NCBI RefSeq assembly: GCF_022701175.1
Contig: NZ_CP078088.1
Span: forward strand, 1-64,000
DNA length: 64,000 nt
Reading direction: 5' to 3'
Origin: Allobaculum sp. Allo2
Lineage (GTDB): Bacteria; Bacillota_I; Bacilli_A; Erysipelotrichales; Erysipelotrichaceae
The notes beneath the pieces were generated by a model, which made no database searches, was not told the origin of the DNA, and saw only the letters and a list, made by a program, of their open reading frames with translations. The first letter of the stretch is position 1; each line of letters starts with the position of its first letter. The position numbers and the translations under genes were made by a program. Shown one piece after another: positions 54,490 through 64,000 of the stretch.

Positions 54490-55171
54490 TTACTTCATTT
54501 CAACATGGATACCAGGACCCATAGTTGTGGAAAGAACAAGGTTCTTCATGTAAGTGCCTTTAACTTTGGATGGACGAGCTTTTTGATTACTTCGTAAACT
54601 GCGTTGAAGTTTTCAACGAGCTTGTCGTTGTCAAAGGATACTTTTCCGATCAGTACGTTGATGTTGCCGGCTTTGTCAACACGGTAAGTGATTTTACCTT
54701 TTTAACTTCGTTAACAGCGTTAGCAATATCCATCGTTACTGTACCGGTTTTTGGGTTAGGCATCAGACCTTTAGGTCCGAGTACGCGTCCCAGACGGCCC
54801 AGTTTACCCATCATGTTCGGAGTGGCGATAAGAACATCAAAATCGAACCATCCGCCCTGGATTTTCTGGATCAGTTCGTCAGAGCCTACAAAATCCGCAC
54901 CGGCATCCTCAGCTTCTTTTGCTTTGTCGCCTTCAGCAACAACAGCAACGACCTGGGATTTGCCAGTTCCGTTCGGGAGAACCATTGCGCCGCGGATCTG
55001 CTGGTCAGCATGACGCGGGTCAACGTTCAGGTTGAAAGATACTTCAACTGTTTCTGTCGAATTTAGCGGAGCTGGCTTTTTAGCCAGATCAACAGCTTCT
55101 TCAACGGTATATACTTTAGAGCGATCGATCTGATCTTTCGCTGCCGCATAGCGTTTACTTACTTTTGCCAT
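54490..55171 (-). CDS. rplA: 50S ribosomal protein L1 (frame broken)
   Basis: About 228 residues after repair: [80 protein letters not shown], then [19 protein letters not shown]. Losses in T5 runs near 54702 and 54584. Stalk base protein near the E site; 12 bp after rplK. Confidence 0.95.
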
Positions 55172-55183
55172 TGGTCTTCCTCC

Positions 55184-55612
55184 TTATCCTTCGTATCCTG
55201 TAACTTTGATACCCATGTTCTTTGCAGTACCGGCAATGATCTTCATAGCAGCTTCAATGTCGTTAGCGTTCAGATCGGGCATTTTGTATTCAGCAATTTC
55301 TTTAAGCTGGTCAACAGTGATTGTTCCAGCAGTCTGTTTCTGGTCGCCGCTTGCTTTTGCAACGCCTGCTGCCTTTTTAATCATCTGAGCAGCCGGAGTT
55401 GTTTTCAGCACGAAGTCAAAGCTCTTGTCTTCGTAAGCAGTGATCACAACAGGCACGATATCGCCGCGGCGTTCTTTGGTTGCATCGTTAAATGCAGAGC
55501 AGAACTGCGGCATGTTGATTCCAACACCTGCGAGGCCTGGACCTGGTTTGGCTCCGCCAGCAGGGAACTGGAGTTTTACAACTTTGGTAATCTTTTTCTT
55601 TTTCTTAGCCAT
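55184..55612 (-). CDS. rplK: 50S ribosomal protein L11
   Basis: 142 residues, intact; start at 55612 (MAKKKKKITKVVKLQFPAGG) behind AGGAGGAG. GPGLAGVGINMPQFCSAFND and the C-terminal rRNA-binding part GTAKNMGIKVTG. Its Lys run is written with alternating AAG and AAA, which avoids A6. secE and nusG are not upstream. Confidence 0.98.
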   Translation of the reverse strand: MAKKKKKITKVVKLQFPAGGAKPGPGLAGVGINMPQFCSAFNDATKERRGDIVPVVITAYEDKSFDFVLKTTPAAQMIKKAAGVAKASGDQKQTAGTITVDQLKEIAEYKMPDLNANDIEAAMKIIAGTAKNMGIKVTGYEG

Positions 55613-55689
55613 AAGACTCTCCTCCTGTATTGGTCTTATGCAGTGGTTTACGGACACGAAAGACGCGTCCTCCCACGCATGCCTTGAAC

Positions 55690-55717
55690 ATATTACTCGG
55701 AAAGAACCTTTTTGCAA
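55690..55717 (-). promoter_or_regulatory. Promoter of rplK-rplA
   Basis: Minus strand -35 TTGCAA (55717-55712), 16-bp spacer, -10 TAATAT (55695-55690), about 80 nt before rplK. Confidence 0.65.
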
Positions 55718-55840
55718 TCGATAGAAATGGGAAAAGAGTGTGAAAAAGCGTCAAAATCCCCATAGATAGGGCAAGTTCGATGCTTTCAAATACGTCAGTA
55801 TCCCAGATCTGGATCACACTGCCATTCTGCAGAGTTTGTA

Positions 55841-55870
55841 TTATATAAAAACTCCGGGATCTACCCGGAG
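55841..55870 (-). terminator. Terminator of the first tRNA-Glu unit
   Basis: Minus strand CTCCGGG-TAGAT-CCCGGAG followed by TTTTTATATAA. Confidence 0.88.
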
Positions 55871-55880
55871 GAATTTTCAA

Positions 55881-55956
55881 TGGTGACGCGTACGGGATTC
55901 GAACCCGTGAATGTATGCGTGAAAGGCATATGAGTTAACCGTTTCTCCAACGCGCC
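55881..55956 (-). tRNA. tRNA-Glu (anticodon TTC), copy 1
   Basis: 76 nt with encoded CCA. Acceptor GGCGCGT pairs with ACGCGTC (one G-U), anticodon arm TATGC-CTTTCAC-GCATA with TTC, T arm ACGGG-TTCGAAT-CCCGT. Same sequence as 56073-56148. Confidence 0.95.
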
Positions 55957-55986
55957 GTTTGCTTTTTTGCCTCGATCGGCTTCGTT

Positions 55987-56014
55987 ATAATATCACAATC
56001 CAATGCATTTGCAA
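55987..56014 (-). promoter_or_regulatory. Promoter of tRNA-Glu copy 1
   Basis: Minus strand -35 TTGCAA (56014-56009), 16-bp spacer, -10 TATTAT (55992-55987). Confidence 0.7.
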
Positions 56015-56038
56015 CTAAAAAGAAAAATACTTTAAGCA

Positions 56039-56062
56039 CAAAAAACCCGGATATCTCCGGGT
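56039..56062 (-). terminator. Terminator of tRNA-Glu copy 2
   Basis: Minus strand ACCCGG-AGATAT-CCGGGT followed by TTTTTGTG. Confidence 0.8.
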
Positions 56063-56072
56063 GAATTTTCTA

Positions 56073-56148
56073 TGGTGACGCGTACGGGATTCGAACCCGT
56101 GAATGTATGCGTGAAAGGCATATGAGTTAACCGTTTCTCCAACGCGCC
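56073..56148 (-). tRNA. tRNA-Glu (anticodon TTC), copy 2
   Basis: 76 nt with encoded CCA, identical to copy 1. Each copy has its own promoter and terminator, so this is a duplicated complete unit, not one transcript. Confidence 0.95.
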
Positions 56149-56167
56149 GTCGTCTTAGTGCTTAATC

Positions 56168-56195
56168 ATAATATCATCTGTTCTATAGAATGCAA
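56168..56195 (-). promoter_or_regulatory. Promoter of tRNA-Glu copy 2
   Basis: Minus strand -35 TTGCAT (56195-56190), 16-bp spacer, -10 TATTAT (56173-56168). Confidence 0.7.
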
Positions 56196-56270
56196 ATAAA
56201 ATGTACTCTTCAAAAATAAAAATTTAAGGCCTTCAAATTCTATCAGTTTTTGATATACTTTGACTTGCAC

Positions 56271-56346
56271 GGGGTGTTAGCTCAGTTGGGAGAGCGCTTG
56301 CTTCGCATGCAAGAGGTCAGGGGTTCGAATCCCCTACGCTCCACCA
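56271..56346 (+). tRNA. tRNA-Ala (anticodon CGC)
   Basis: 76 nt with encoded CCA. Anticodon arm CTTGC-TTCGCAT-GCAAG, T arm with GGGGTTCGAATCCCC, acceptor GGGGTGT with ACGCTCC including the G3-U70 pair that identifies alanine tRNA. Reads GCG. A TATACT -10 lies at about 56253. Confidence 0.95.
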
Positions 56347-56356
56347 CCGAAAACAA

Positions 56357-56395
56357 AAGGTTGCAACAGATCAAATCTGCTGCAACCTTTTTGCT
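56357..56395 (+). terminator. Terminator of tRNA-Ala
   Basis: Long stem AAAGGTTGCA-CAGAT with ATCTG-TGCAACCTTT around a 3-nt loop, then TTTGCTTTT. Confidence 0.92.
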
Positions 56396-56458
56396 TTTGC
56401 TCTCCTTTGCAAGCATTGGGACAGCCAAGAATCGGGTCCCCGTACACTGAGACAGCGA

Positions 56459-56605
56459 GGATCGCTCCCCAAATTCTGAGATTCCGTCCATACAGTCTTC
56501 ACCAAAGGAACGATCGAAGGATCACCCCGCGGATGCGGGGACAACAGAAATCAAAACCAAAAGGGCAGCGACAGACAGGATCTCTCAAGCTCCATGTGGA
56601 CATCA
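56459..56605 (+). repeat. CRISPR-repeat-like remnant (one good unit, two degenerate)
   Basis: 56519-56546 begins GGATCACCCCGCGGATGCGG and has a perfect 6-bp dyad CCCCGC-GGAT-GCGGGG and a GGACAAC-like end, much like a type I-E repeat. GGATC recurs at 56459 and 56578, 60 and 59 bp away, the period of 28-bp repeats with 32-bp spacers, but these flanking units match only in part. No cas gene in the window. May be chance. Confidence 0.35.
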
Positions 56606-56720
56606 CTTGATGACTGCTTTGCTTATCCCAGTAGTTTCCATGAACATTTTAGCATATCTCTCGTGATTTCTATCCTAAAATCAATTTATTTTGATTTTAT
56701 ATGTCATTCATTTCGCCAAT

Positions 56721-56764
56721 AAAGGCAAAAGCGCAGGGCACCGGTAGATGGTGACCTGCGCTTT
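56721..56764 (-). terminator. Terminator of the GH84 gene
   Basis: Minus strand AAAGCGCAGG (56764-56755) pairs with CCTGCGCTTT (56737-56728), followed by TGCCTTTATT. Confidence 0.8.
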
Positions 56765-56811
56765 AGCGTAACACAAGCTTGTTATTTACTATTTCTTCCC
56801 AAAATCAGCGA

Positions 56812-59800
56812 TCAGCGATTTAAAGCGTCGATTTTTTCTGCATCTGGGGCAAGGCGTAAAGCAAGAAGATCGCGATTCAGATCTTCGGCTGCCTCGTTCA
56901 CTGCAGCCTGATCAGCGTTCGTATTGTTATAAACGGTCTGCGCAGCGCGGATCTGACTAGTCCACTGCTCCAACGCCTGGCCTTCAAGTGCGTAGTCGGA
57001 AAGTTTGATTCCTTTGGCTTTAGTCAGCACTGTGCTGAGCTGAGACTTTTCTGCGGTGTCCCCGGTCATCACGATCTCGTAGATTTTTGGTTTTGGCTGA
57101 TCGGCGCTCCAGTTTACACGCACACGAAGGGCTTTCTTTGTACCATCGAGCGCAAAGCGGTTCACCGATTTTTCCAGAGTTCCCAGATCTGTCCACTCTT
57201 CATCTCCTTCATAGAGGACTTTAACAGCCGCATTGGAGAAGTTTTCCGCGTCCTGCACGATAGTCAGGCAAGGCAGCTCGTTCTTTTCGGGAATGACATA
57301 CTCAAAGGATCCTGCCGGCGCTTTCGGTTCAAAGCATGTTGTCAGATCGTTGTCTGCCGCAAGCTGCATATTTTCTTCCGTACCTGTAAACAGAGACGGA
57401 ACGTCTTCCGGAAGCGGTGCATCATTGAGTAAAATCTCATGCAGTTTCAGGTAGGCTGACTGCTCCGTTGCTTCCTCTTTGGCACTGTCCGTAACATCGA
57501 TTCGAATGTAACGAATCCGCGAGCCGTCACCTTCTGTACGCTGGTAGCGCAGTGCGCTGTCAATTACGGTCTTGTCATCCGCGGCATTGACAGTCATGAC
57601 TTTTTCCAGTCTGTTCCATTGGCGGAAACCGAAATATCACCATGGTAAAGACGCGGGCGATTTTCGGCCATATAAATCGAAAGCGCGTTAAACGGCAGTT
57701 CGCGGCCCAGATCAATCATGATACTCTGCCCAGCCGCCTGATTGACGCTTGTCCATGCATACGTCGTCAAATTGCCGTCGGTCAAAGCAGACCAGGAGCC
57801 CTCTTTGAGCGGTAAATCGGAAGTAACCGTCGGAACCACACCCGTTGTTTTCATCAGGTTCAGGGCAAAATCAGCAGGAAGCACAACTTCCGCATTCGTG
57901 GTATTTCGTACCCGCGCAAAACGAACGGTCTCTCGTCCGGAAATCGTCTCTCTGCTCCAGGCTGTACCATCCAGCGAGTATTCCAGGACGCAGCCCGATG
58001 GGGCCTGTGCAGCCTGCAAGGCGGAAATGAAGATCGGATCGGTCAGTTTCACACCGATGGACTGACCCGCCTCAAGAGTCAAAGCGGAATTTGTTTTCAG
58101 TGTGACTGTGCTGTCTGTCGATTCAATCGAAGCTGAACCGGCATTTTCCTGCGTCGAATAAATTTGTGCAGGGGTGTTAGCGGACTTATTTACCGTGAAC
58201 TCGCGAACGCGGGTCCAGAAATCGTGCTTGTTCGGGTTGTTCGGGTCTGTAAATCCAGTAACGCGAAGTCGAATGTAGCGGGCGCGAACATCCAGATTTT
58301 TGCGTACGATACGGCTTTCGTTGATATTTTCTTCAATCGGTGTCCAGTTTTCGCCGTCTGCAGAGTATTCAAGAGTGGATTCGTGGAAGCGGTCATGATG
58401 CGTATCCGTTTCGCCCTGAATAATTTCCACATCATGGATATTCAGCATACGGCCTAAATCGAGACCATAGTAGTCACCAGCGGTCTGGACACTATTCCAG
58501 GAAGCAAACGTCGTTTCATCGCCGTCGATCATTTTTGCGTATTGGTGTTTTCTCCAAAGCTGGAAATTACAGAAGGCGTAAAGCCGTCGTAGTCCGGATT
58601 CAGGTTGAGCAGGATTTCATTGGACATTTTCGTCAGCAGATTCTTCACAAACGGATAGAGCCGCTTCGATCCGCCCTTAGCCGTCTTATCGGCATATTCG
58701 CGCGGACTGTTATCGTCCCATTTGGCGAATTCTTCGTTGGCTTTGCTGAGGTGAATCCAGGCGTTTTCCATATCGCCTGCGCTGAACGCCGTATAGGCAT
58801 CCATGGCCGCGATGCCGGCTTTCGCCACCGCGTCGAGCGAATTGAGCCACGGATTCAGATCCGAAAGAAGCGCTTCGCTTCCGTTGGCTTTCATATCGGC
58901 AACGGCTGCCGTAATGGCCTTGAACTCGTCATACACGGCCGCAAACTCTTCAGAACTCTCTGCGGGAATTCCGCTGTTCAGTCTGTTCTGAAGCGTTTCC
59001 AGACTTTCTTTCAGGTCTTCCGATTCCGGGAAACCGCCTGGATAGCGTCCGGAGTCCGGACAGTTCGACAGATGTCTTGCCACAACCGCATAGCTGTCTG
59101 CCACTTCCGGTTCGATGTACTTAAAGCTGTTTTTCCAGATCGTATCGACGTTCTCGGAAAAGTTCTGCGTATTCCACAGCCAGCTCATAAGCTGGAAATA
59201 AGCGACCTTATTCGCTTCCGGATAATTGACCGGATTGGACATCAGACCTTTTGTATGCTGGAGATTATCGGCGGTCGAGAAATAAAAATCGATATTGCCG
59301 AGATAAATACCGGCTTTATCGTGCTCGGAGCACGGATAGTTGAGCCAGTTGACGATTTCATGACCGGATCGTTCGTAGACCCAGTCAATATCCGTCTGCG
59401 TTACTGGGCAGTTTACGCGTTCTCCTGTCCAGTACAGAAGAATATGGTCGTCGAGATTATTTTTATAGGCGTTCAGCTCATTGGTAACTGTGGCTTCCGC
59501 TGCCCAGGTCCGGTTGTAGTTGATCGGGCAGTAAACCAACGGTCCGCAGTCACCCTTTGCTTTCAGCCAGGCGTTTACATCGTTCAGAAAGAGCGCGATA
59601 TCCGCGGGGGCTCCGCTGTTGTAGTCATCGTTCAAAATGTGGAAATCGCGTACTCCGATGTCATACAGCTGCTGGAATTTTGCAAGCAGTGCAGCCAGCC
59701 GCTCCTGATATACACCGTAGTTTGCACTGTCTCTTTGCGGCGAAGCACCGTTTAAAAGGCCGATTTTCCGGCATGGAACGACCACGCATAGCGAACCTTG

Positions 59801-60571
59801 CTGGCTTTGGCCACATCGACAAGGTGCTTAATCTGATTGAGCTCTTCCTGCGGATACTGCGCTTGCCAGTTTGAACCGCCGTGATACGGGTCGGTCTTGG
59901 ACGCGAAGACATACATATTGCCTTTTACCTTGCGCAGAAAGCGAATCTGCGTCTCGCGGTCTTCGTAGCTGAATCCGCCGTAAAAGCCTTCGATAAATCC
60001 GCGCAGTTCCTTATCGGCATAGTCTTCAATCGATACTTTCTTAGCTGATTGCCTTCAAAGGAAGAGAACATCATTTCCAGCGAGGACAGACCGTAAAAGC
60101 AGCATCGGTGTCCTTGCCCACAATCGCAATTACACTCGTGTTTCCATCCTGATCGACATCAAGCGCGTAGGCGTCGGTCTTTTCAAACAGATCGGCACTC
60201 AGCTGTTCGTTGGCATCAAACCAGGCATCAGCGGCACCGTTGGAATCATGAACGCCCAGAAGAATGTTCGTCTTTCCGCTCACAGCTTCACTTCCGGTTG
60301 TGGCGGTCAGTCCGTTTTCTTTCAGAATTTCCTGAAGATAGTCTTTGGTGTACTGATCAATATCATTTTCATAGACAACGTTCACCTCGTTTGAAACGGT
60401 GAACTTGTCCGATGCAGGATATTCCACGGAATGCGGAATCGGATAGACTTCATAACGATCTGTTTCCGGCTCTGCTTCCGGCGTTTCCACAGCGAGCACG
60501 GGTGCAGAAGGAAGCGGCAGCATCGCTGCGCTGACCAGAGCCGCAAGCAGACGCGAGGTATATTTTTTCAT
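56812..60571 (-). CDS. Secreted GH84 beta-N-acetylglucosaminidase (hyaluronidase/NagH type), frame broken
   Basis: About 1,255 residues after repair. Signal peptide MKKYTSRLLAALVSAAML to about VLAVE; GH20b-like N domain (YPIPHSVEYP to IAIVGKDTDAAFYGL); GH84 catalytic domain starting LRGFIEGFYGGFS (about 59990) with the paired catalytic Asp in FHILNDDYNSG (59624-59629), YWTGERVNCP and WLNYPCSEHDK; helical spacer; two F5/8-type (CBM32-like) modules, MIDGDETTFASWNSVQTAG (about 58530) and a second near 57800; C-terminal FIVAR-like helices. Likely removes beta-linked GlcNAc from mucin-type or other host glycans. Breaks near 60097 (T4), 60034, 59757 (T4), 58530 (A5) and 57600 (A5), each repaired by one base. 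No sortase motif at the end (IDALNR). Confidence 0.92.
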
Positions 60572-60739
60572 CCCAATATTTCCTTTCTCATTTGAAACGG
60601 GCTCCCTTTTAGCCCGAACGGGGAGTTTATTTCTTTTTAGTTTACCAAATACGCAATGTCATTAAGTTAAGGAGGGATAAAAATCGTATACCCTGTTCAT
60701 GAGCGTTGTCATTTCTTATATTTTGCGTCTCAGGCATGA

Positions 60740-60779
60740 CGAAAAGGATGATTTTCTACCTGTTGAAAAAATCATCCTG
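60740..60779 (-). terminator. Terminator of the IS4 transposase gene
   Basis: AAAAGGATGATTTT pairs with AAAAAATCATCCT around about 10 nt; T runs on both strands. Confidence 0.75.
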
Positions 60780-60879
60780 ATGACTTTCGGTTTTCAAATC
60801 TGTCACTTCTTCTTTCTGGTATCAGCTCTTCCTTCTCTGATCGGAGATATCCTGGCCAGAAGAAGATCTTCCAGTGTAC

Positions 60880-62111
60880 TCAAGCTGATTCTGGCTTTTT
60901 GAACAGCCACTGTTGAATCGTTTTGATGATGAATCCGAAATCTGCCTTCTGCTTGTGCTTTTTGGCCTGAGCGATGCGCTTCTGGTGCTGACGAGATCTT
61001 TCTACCTTGTTGCGCAAACGGGAACAAAGATTGTAGAGAGTCATTTTGGCATAGATCTCTGCCTGGACCAGATCAAGCTTCCTTGAATGAGTCCATTCAA
61101 GATCGGTGTTTCGTTTCAGTCCCCTGAAGCCGACTTCAACCTGCCAGCGCAGACGGTAGATCTGCTTGATGTCCTCGGTCCCAAACTCAGCTTCCGACAG
61201 ATTGGTGCAGACGGTAATGAATGATTCATTCCCTTCGCAGGCAGCTTTGAACCTCACAACCCTGATATTTAAAGGGAGTTCAGTCGTTTGACCGTCAAAT
61301 TCAGGCTGCTTCCTGTACGAAGAGATGTACTTATAGACATCCCAATGGTCTTTGACATGCCTGTTGTTTTTACTGGTCAGAATCACATTGAAAGGAATGT
61401 CATACTCTTCTGACTCGGGAGTCTTATAGTACTTGAGAATGCTTGTAGATGATGTCTCGTCTTTGATACGTATGACAAAAGGGACATGTTCCTTCTGCAG
61501 GCGATAGAAAGACATAAGAGCTTCGTATCCCCGATCAGCGATGAAGATGGCTTTCTGAAATGAAGAACGCTGAGCGAGTTCAAGAAGAGCTGAATCTTCA
61601 TTCTTCTCAGAGCCGGGTTGAAGCAGCGCGTCAGTAAAGACGGAGTTGAGGGCGTCGAATTCGGCATTCAAATGAACAAAGTGCCTCTTCTTGCCTTTTT
61701 AGAAGCGCCATAGGTGATGTCATTGTCCTGTTCAGGAAGAACTTGAATCTCGCTTCCATCTACAGCGAGGAGGCGATAACCCTTGAAGGTTTTAACATCA
61801 GAGCTGGAAGTTGCCTTGTTAAACCGATTGAAGACGTTTTTATAAAGTGAAGAGTTGATTTTGGAACGGGCCTGAGACACAGCAGAGGCTGAAACAGATG
61901 ATCCGCCCTTAAACAGGATCCAGGGAAAGGAAGCAGCGAGGGATTCCTCTGTCAGCTGAAACGGAAGAAGGACAAGCTCATGCAGGTCAATCTGCCGCTT
62001 ACGGGTGAAGGCGGACTGAGAAGTAAAATTGGCAGGGTTCGCCGTTTCTGAGCTGATGATATTGAGGAAGGTGTTTCTGAAGAAAGAACATTCTTTGGCG
62101 ATAGCAGTCAT
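60880..62111 (-). CDS. IS4 family transposase (frame broken)
   Basis: About 410 residues after repair. DDE core: Asp in LLAVDGSEI (about 61760), Asp in FIADRGYEAL (about 61530), and the YREK box YRLRWQVEVGFRGLK (about 61170-61125) with Y, R, E and K at the standard spacing. One A missing in the run near 61696; with it KKGKKRHFVHLNAEFDALN joins the two parts. Ends in a basic tail after LRNKVERSRQHQKR. Confidence 0.93.
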
Positions 62112-62235
62112 AGGGAAAACTCCTTTAAGTTCTCCCCATCGGCTGCGAAGCAGACGCGCGGCGGCAGAAATTTGTCAATAGATTTTTAGAAAAAGTGAAA
62201 AACTCGAATCATTCGAGATTTGACTTGAAGAGTAG

Positions 62236-62271
62236 AAAAAGACCACATCACTGCTTAACGCTGATGTGGTC
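62236..62271. other. Hairpin inside the right end of the IS4 element
   Basis: GACCACATCA (62241-62250) with TGATGTGGTC (62262-62271), preceded by an A run; can act as a terminator for minus-strand transcripts from outside (TTTTTC after the stem) and so protect the transposase gene. Confidence 0.65.
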
Positions 62272-62310
62272 TGAGAAATCTTAACTTAATGACATTGACC
62301 AAATACGTCG

Positions 62311-62355
62311 TAAAAAGCGGTCATCCTGTATGCGTTTTCATGCAGAATGACCGCT
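62311..62355 (-). terminator. Terminator after 62321-63267
   Basis: Minus strand AGCGGTCAT and ATGACCGCT pair around a long inner stem-loop, followed by TTTTTAC. Confidence 0.75.
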
Positions 62356-63267
62356 GTTCGTTTTCCCGGTCTGTGGGTTCAATCGCTTTCGTCTTCCTTT
62401 TCCCTTGCCAGACTTGCAAAGCGTTCTTCTTCTTCGCGCTTTTTTCCCGCGCCGCCGTTTCGAGCAGGCGCCGGATTTCGCTATGCCGCTCGCTGCCTTC
62501 CCAGGCGCGCACCTGAGCGAGAGCGGCTTCTTTCTGGCCGTCGGCTTCCATCAGACGAATATAAAAATGTTCGTACAGATCGATCCGCTTTCGGTTCTTT
62601 TGAATCTGGGCACTGTCTTCGGCATGGAGCGCACGAATTTTCTGATCGTAGTCGTCGATCAGATCAAAGCGCAGATCGCCGTTTCGGATATAACCCATCA
62701 GAACGTCGAGCAGTTCATCCTGAATGATCCAGTCGCCGTTTGCCATCGGCAAAATCGCATCGCACAGCTTTTCAAACGTTTCGACGCGAATTCCTCTGGC
62801 CATATACATGGAACAGGCGGTTCGATACAGCTCTGTCCAGGTCAGATTCATTTCTTCCAGACAGCCGCTCCAGTAGTAAGACCGTTCATCCACAACACAG
62901 AGCTGCCGGGCGATTTCCAGATACGTCTGGCAGGCGAGATCGTACTCTACGGCTTCTTCTGGCATGAGGGGCAGTTCTTTGAGAATGCTTTTCATCTCAT
63001 TTTTCATTTTGGTGCGGGTCGCGCCGCGGCATCTTCTCCAGCCCAGCATCCGGTCGATCAGTTTCTCCGCCTTGGTTCGAGCCTTTTGACATCTATGATT
63101 TTCGCTTTCGCGTCAGGTGGTTCCTTACCTTCCGCCACGGCTTGGATATAGAGATCAAACAGTTCTTTTTCCTGCTTATCCATCCGTTTGAAATACGTCA
63201 GGATCAGCTCATCCTTTTTCGCACCGTCCATGCTTTTGAGCAGACGCTTTCGTTCGGTCAGTGTCAT
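62321..63267 (-). CDS. Hypothetical helical cytosolic protein (frame broken)
   Basis: About 315 residues, not recognised. The first 70 residues (MTLTERKRLLKSMDGAKKDE, LILTYFKRMDKQEKELFDLY) and the rest (LACQTYLEIARQLCVVDERS, FYIRLMEADGQKEAALAQVR) are all helical, with no signal or membrane segment. A TPR-like or HEAT-like fold is possible. One A missing in an A4 run near 63084 separates the two parts (VKKARTKAEKLIDRMLGW after repair). The frame ends inside the terminator, so the true stop may lie a little earlier after another lost base. Lies downstream of the phosphoesterase in the same direction. Confidence 0.6.
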
Positions 63268-63441
63268 ACGTTTTTGCCAATCAAAAGCCGGTATCGTTCA
63301 TCCCTTCTGAGCGTCTCTTCCCTCAGAAATCGGCTTTTCGCCTTTCTATATATTGTGTACGCCTCTTATTTACTGGATACGTCTTGCGCATGGAGTACTT
63401 CGGCCAAATCCGCTTTTGGCATTCTCCTCTTCTTTTCTGTT
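63268..63441. other. Intergenic region
   Basis: 174 bp; nothing beyond a possible AT-rich promoter area for 62321-63267. Confidence 0.4.
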
Positions 63442-64000
63442 TCAATCCATCTCGTCCAGACTCAGCGGCTGATAGTCCGAACGCATGCAGAAGCAGTTGA
63501 TCATCTGCAACGGAATCTGCGCGATTTCACCGGTTCCGATTCTGGCATGCGTCTGTCTGGCGATATAGTCGCAGCACACATCCAGATTGTCCTGATCGTG
63601 GGTGTTATGAATATGTCCATATAACATCCACGTCGTCGGCGTTCCCTGCTCGTCCGTTCGATACTGCCCGTTGTAGCAGATCATCGGATAGTGCGAAAGA
63701 ACGACCTTTCTTCGATTGTCATGCAGTTCCGCATAGTCCTTGATCCATTCAAAATGACTCCGGATCAAAGGTTTTATCTTTCAGATACAGGTCATGATTG
63801 CCCTTGATCAGAAATTTTCGGCCATTCAGCCGTTCGAGCAGTTCATTCGTCTGCTCTCCGTTTCCCCACGAAAAATCCCCAGAATTACGACTTCATCATT
63901 TCGTTTTACCTTCTGATTCCATCGTTCAATCATATATTCATTCATCTCTTCTGCACTCTCAAACCCGCGCTGATCCATTTTGGTCAGCAGCGAGCGGTGA
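63442..64000 (-). CDS. Calcineurin-like metallophosphoesterase, start outside the window
   Basis: At least 186 residues of a metallophosphoesterase. The metal-site motifs DFSWGNGEQTN (GD.. block, after repair near 63876), KGNHDLYL (about 63800), VVLSHYPM (about 63690) and LYGHIHNT (about 63615) are in the usual order; the first D.H block would lie upstream of 64000, as HRSLLTKMDQ at the edge follows it. Breaks near 63872 and 63766 by single-base losses. Small enzymes of this group cleave phosphodiesters or nucleotides; the substrate is unknown. The stop is at 63442. Confidence 0.8.

Larger units (their letters stand above)
60654..62297 (-). mobile_element. IS4-family insertion sequence
   Basis: 1,644 bp. 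Perfect terminal inverted repeats CAATGTCATTAAGTTAAG at both ends and a perfect 10-bp target duplication ACCAAATACG at 60644-60653 and 62298-62307, the size usual for IS4. One transposase gene. Hairpins near both ends (60740-60779, 62236-62271) may stop outside transcription from entering. Inserted 83 bp upstream of the GH84 start codon. Confidence 0.95.

Overview
The window looks like chromosome of a Bacillota of the Erysipelotrichia type, probably a gut or mucosal commensal. The evidence is the Firmicutes gene order of the str, S10-spc and alpha operons, clear Shine-Dalgarno sites, tRNA genes with encoded CCA, an L10 leader, no rpmD between rpsE and rplO, and large secreted glycosidases. The family-level placement is inference from gene content; no 16S gene is present.

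Layout. 1-9.0 kb: a giant secreted GH2 beta-galactosidase gene cut by an IS66-type element. 9.4-12.6 kb: an iron-uptake unit (two feoA, feoB, a Cys-rich small protein) behind a strong promoter with a DtxR-like dyad. 12.9-18.2 kb: a second, paralogous GH2 gene on the minus strand, with a second IS66 copy behind it (18.4-20.9 kb). 20.9-22.5 kb: two small membrane-anchored proteins and an O-methyltransferase. 22.7-25.1 kb: rpmJ-rpsM-rpsK-rpoA-rplQ. 25.3-27.8 kb: two plus-strand accessory genes that separate this unit from the rest of the ribosomal block. 28.5-39.6 kb: rpsJ to adk (S10-spc with secY). 40.1-41.7 kb: an IS256-family element with an unusual 3-prime folded region. 42.1-46 kb: a membrane protein, an M18 aminopeptidase and an APC permease. 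46.9-51.2 kb: rpsL-rpsG-fusA-tuf. 51.5-53.3 kb: an orphan ABC ATPase, a lipoprotein and a probable 6S RNA. 53.4-55.6 kb: rplK-rplA-rplJ-rplL. 55.9-56.3 kb: two tRNA-Glu and one tRNA-Ala, then a CRISPR-repeat-like remnant. 56.8-60.6 kb: a secreted GH84 beta-N-acetylglucosaminidase. 60.7-62.3 kb: an IS4-type element. 62.3-64 kb: a hypothetical gene and a metallophosphoesterase cut by the window edge.

How it fits together. Most of the window is core translation and transcription machinery. Around it sit genes for harvesting host or dietary glycans outside the cell (two galactosidases with carbohydrate-binding modules and one hexosaminidase), ferrous iron import, and peptide and amino-acid use. 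Four insertion sequences, each with a perfect target duplication, have landed in or beside the glycosidase genes and in an operon boundary.

Data quality. Many genes that must be functional (about twenty ribosomal or translation genes) are out of frame by one missing base, nearly always in a run of A/T (typically five where six are needed). Boundaries given here assume that these are sequence errors: genes are annotated over their full repaired span and the break positions are given in each entry.
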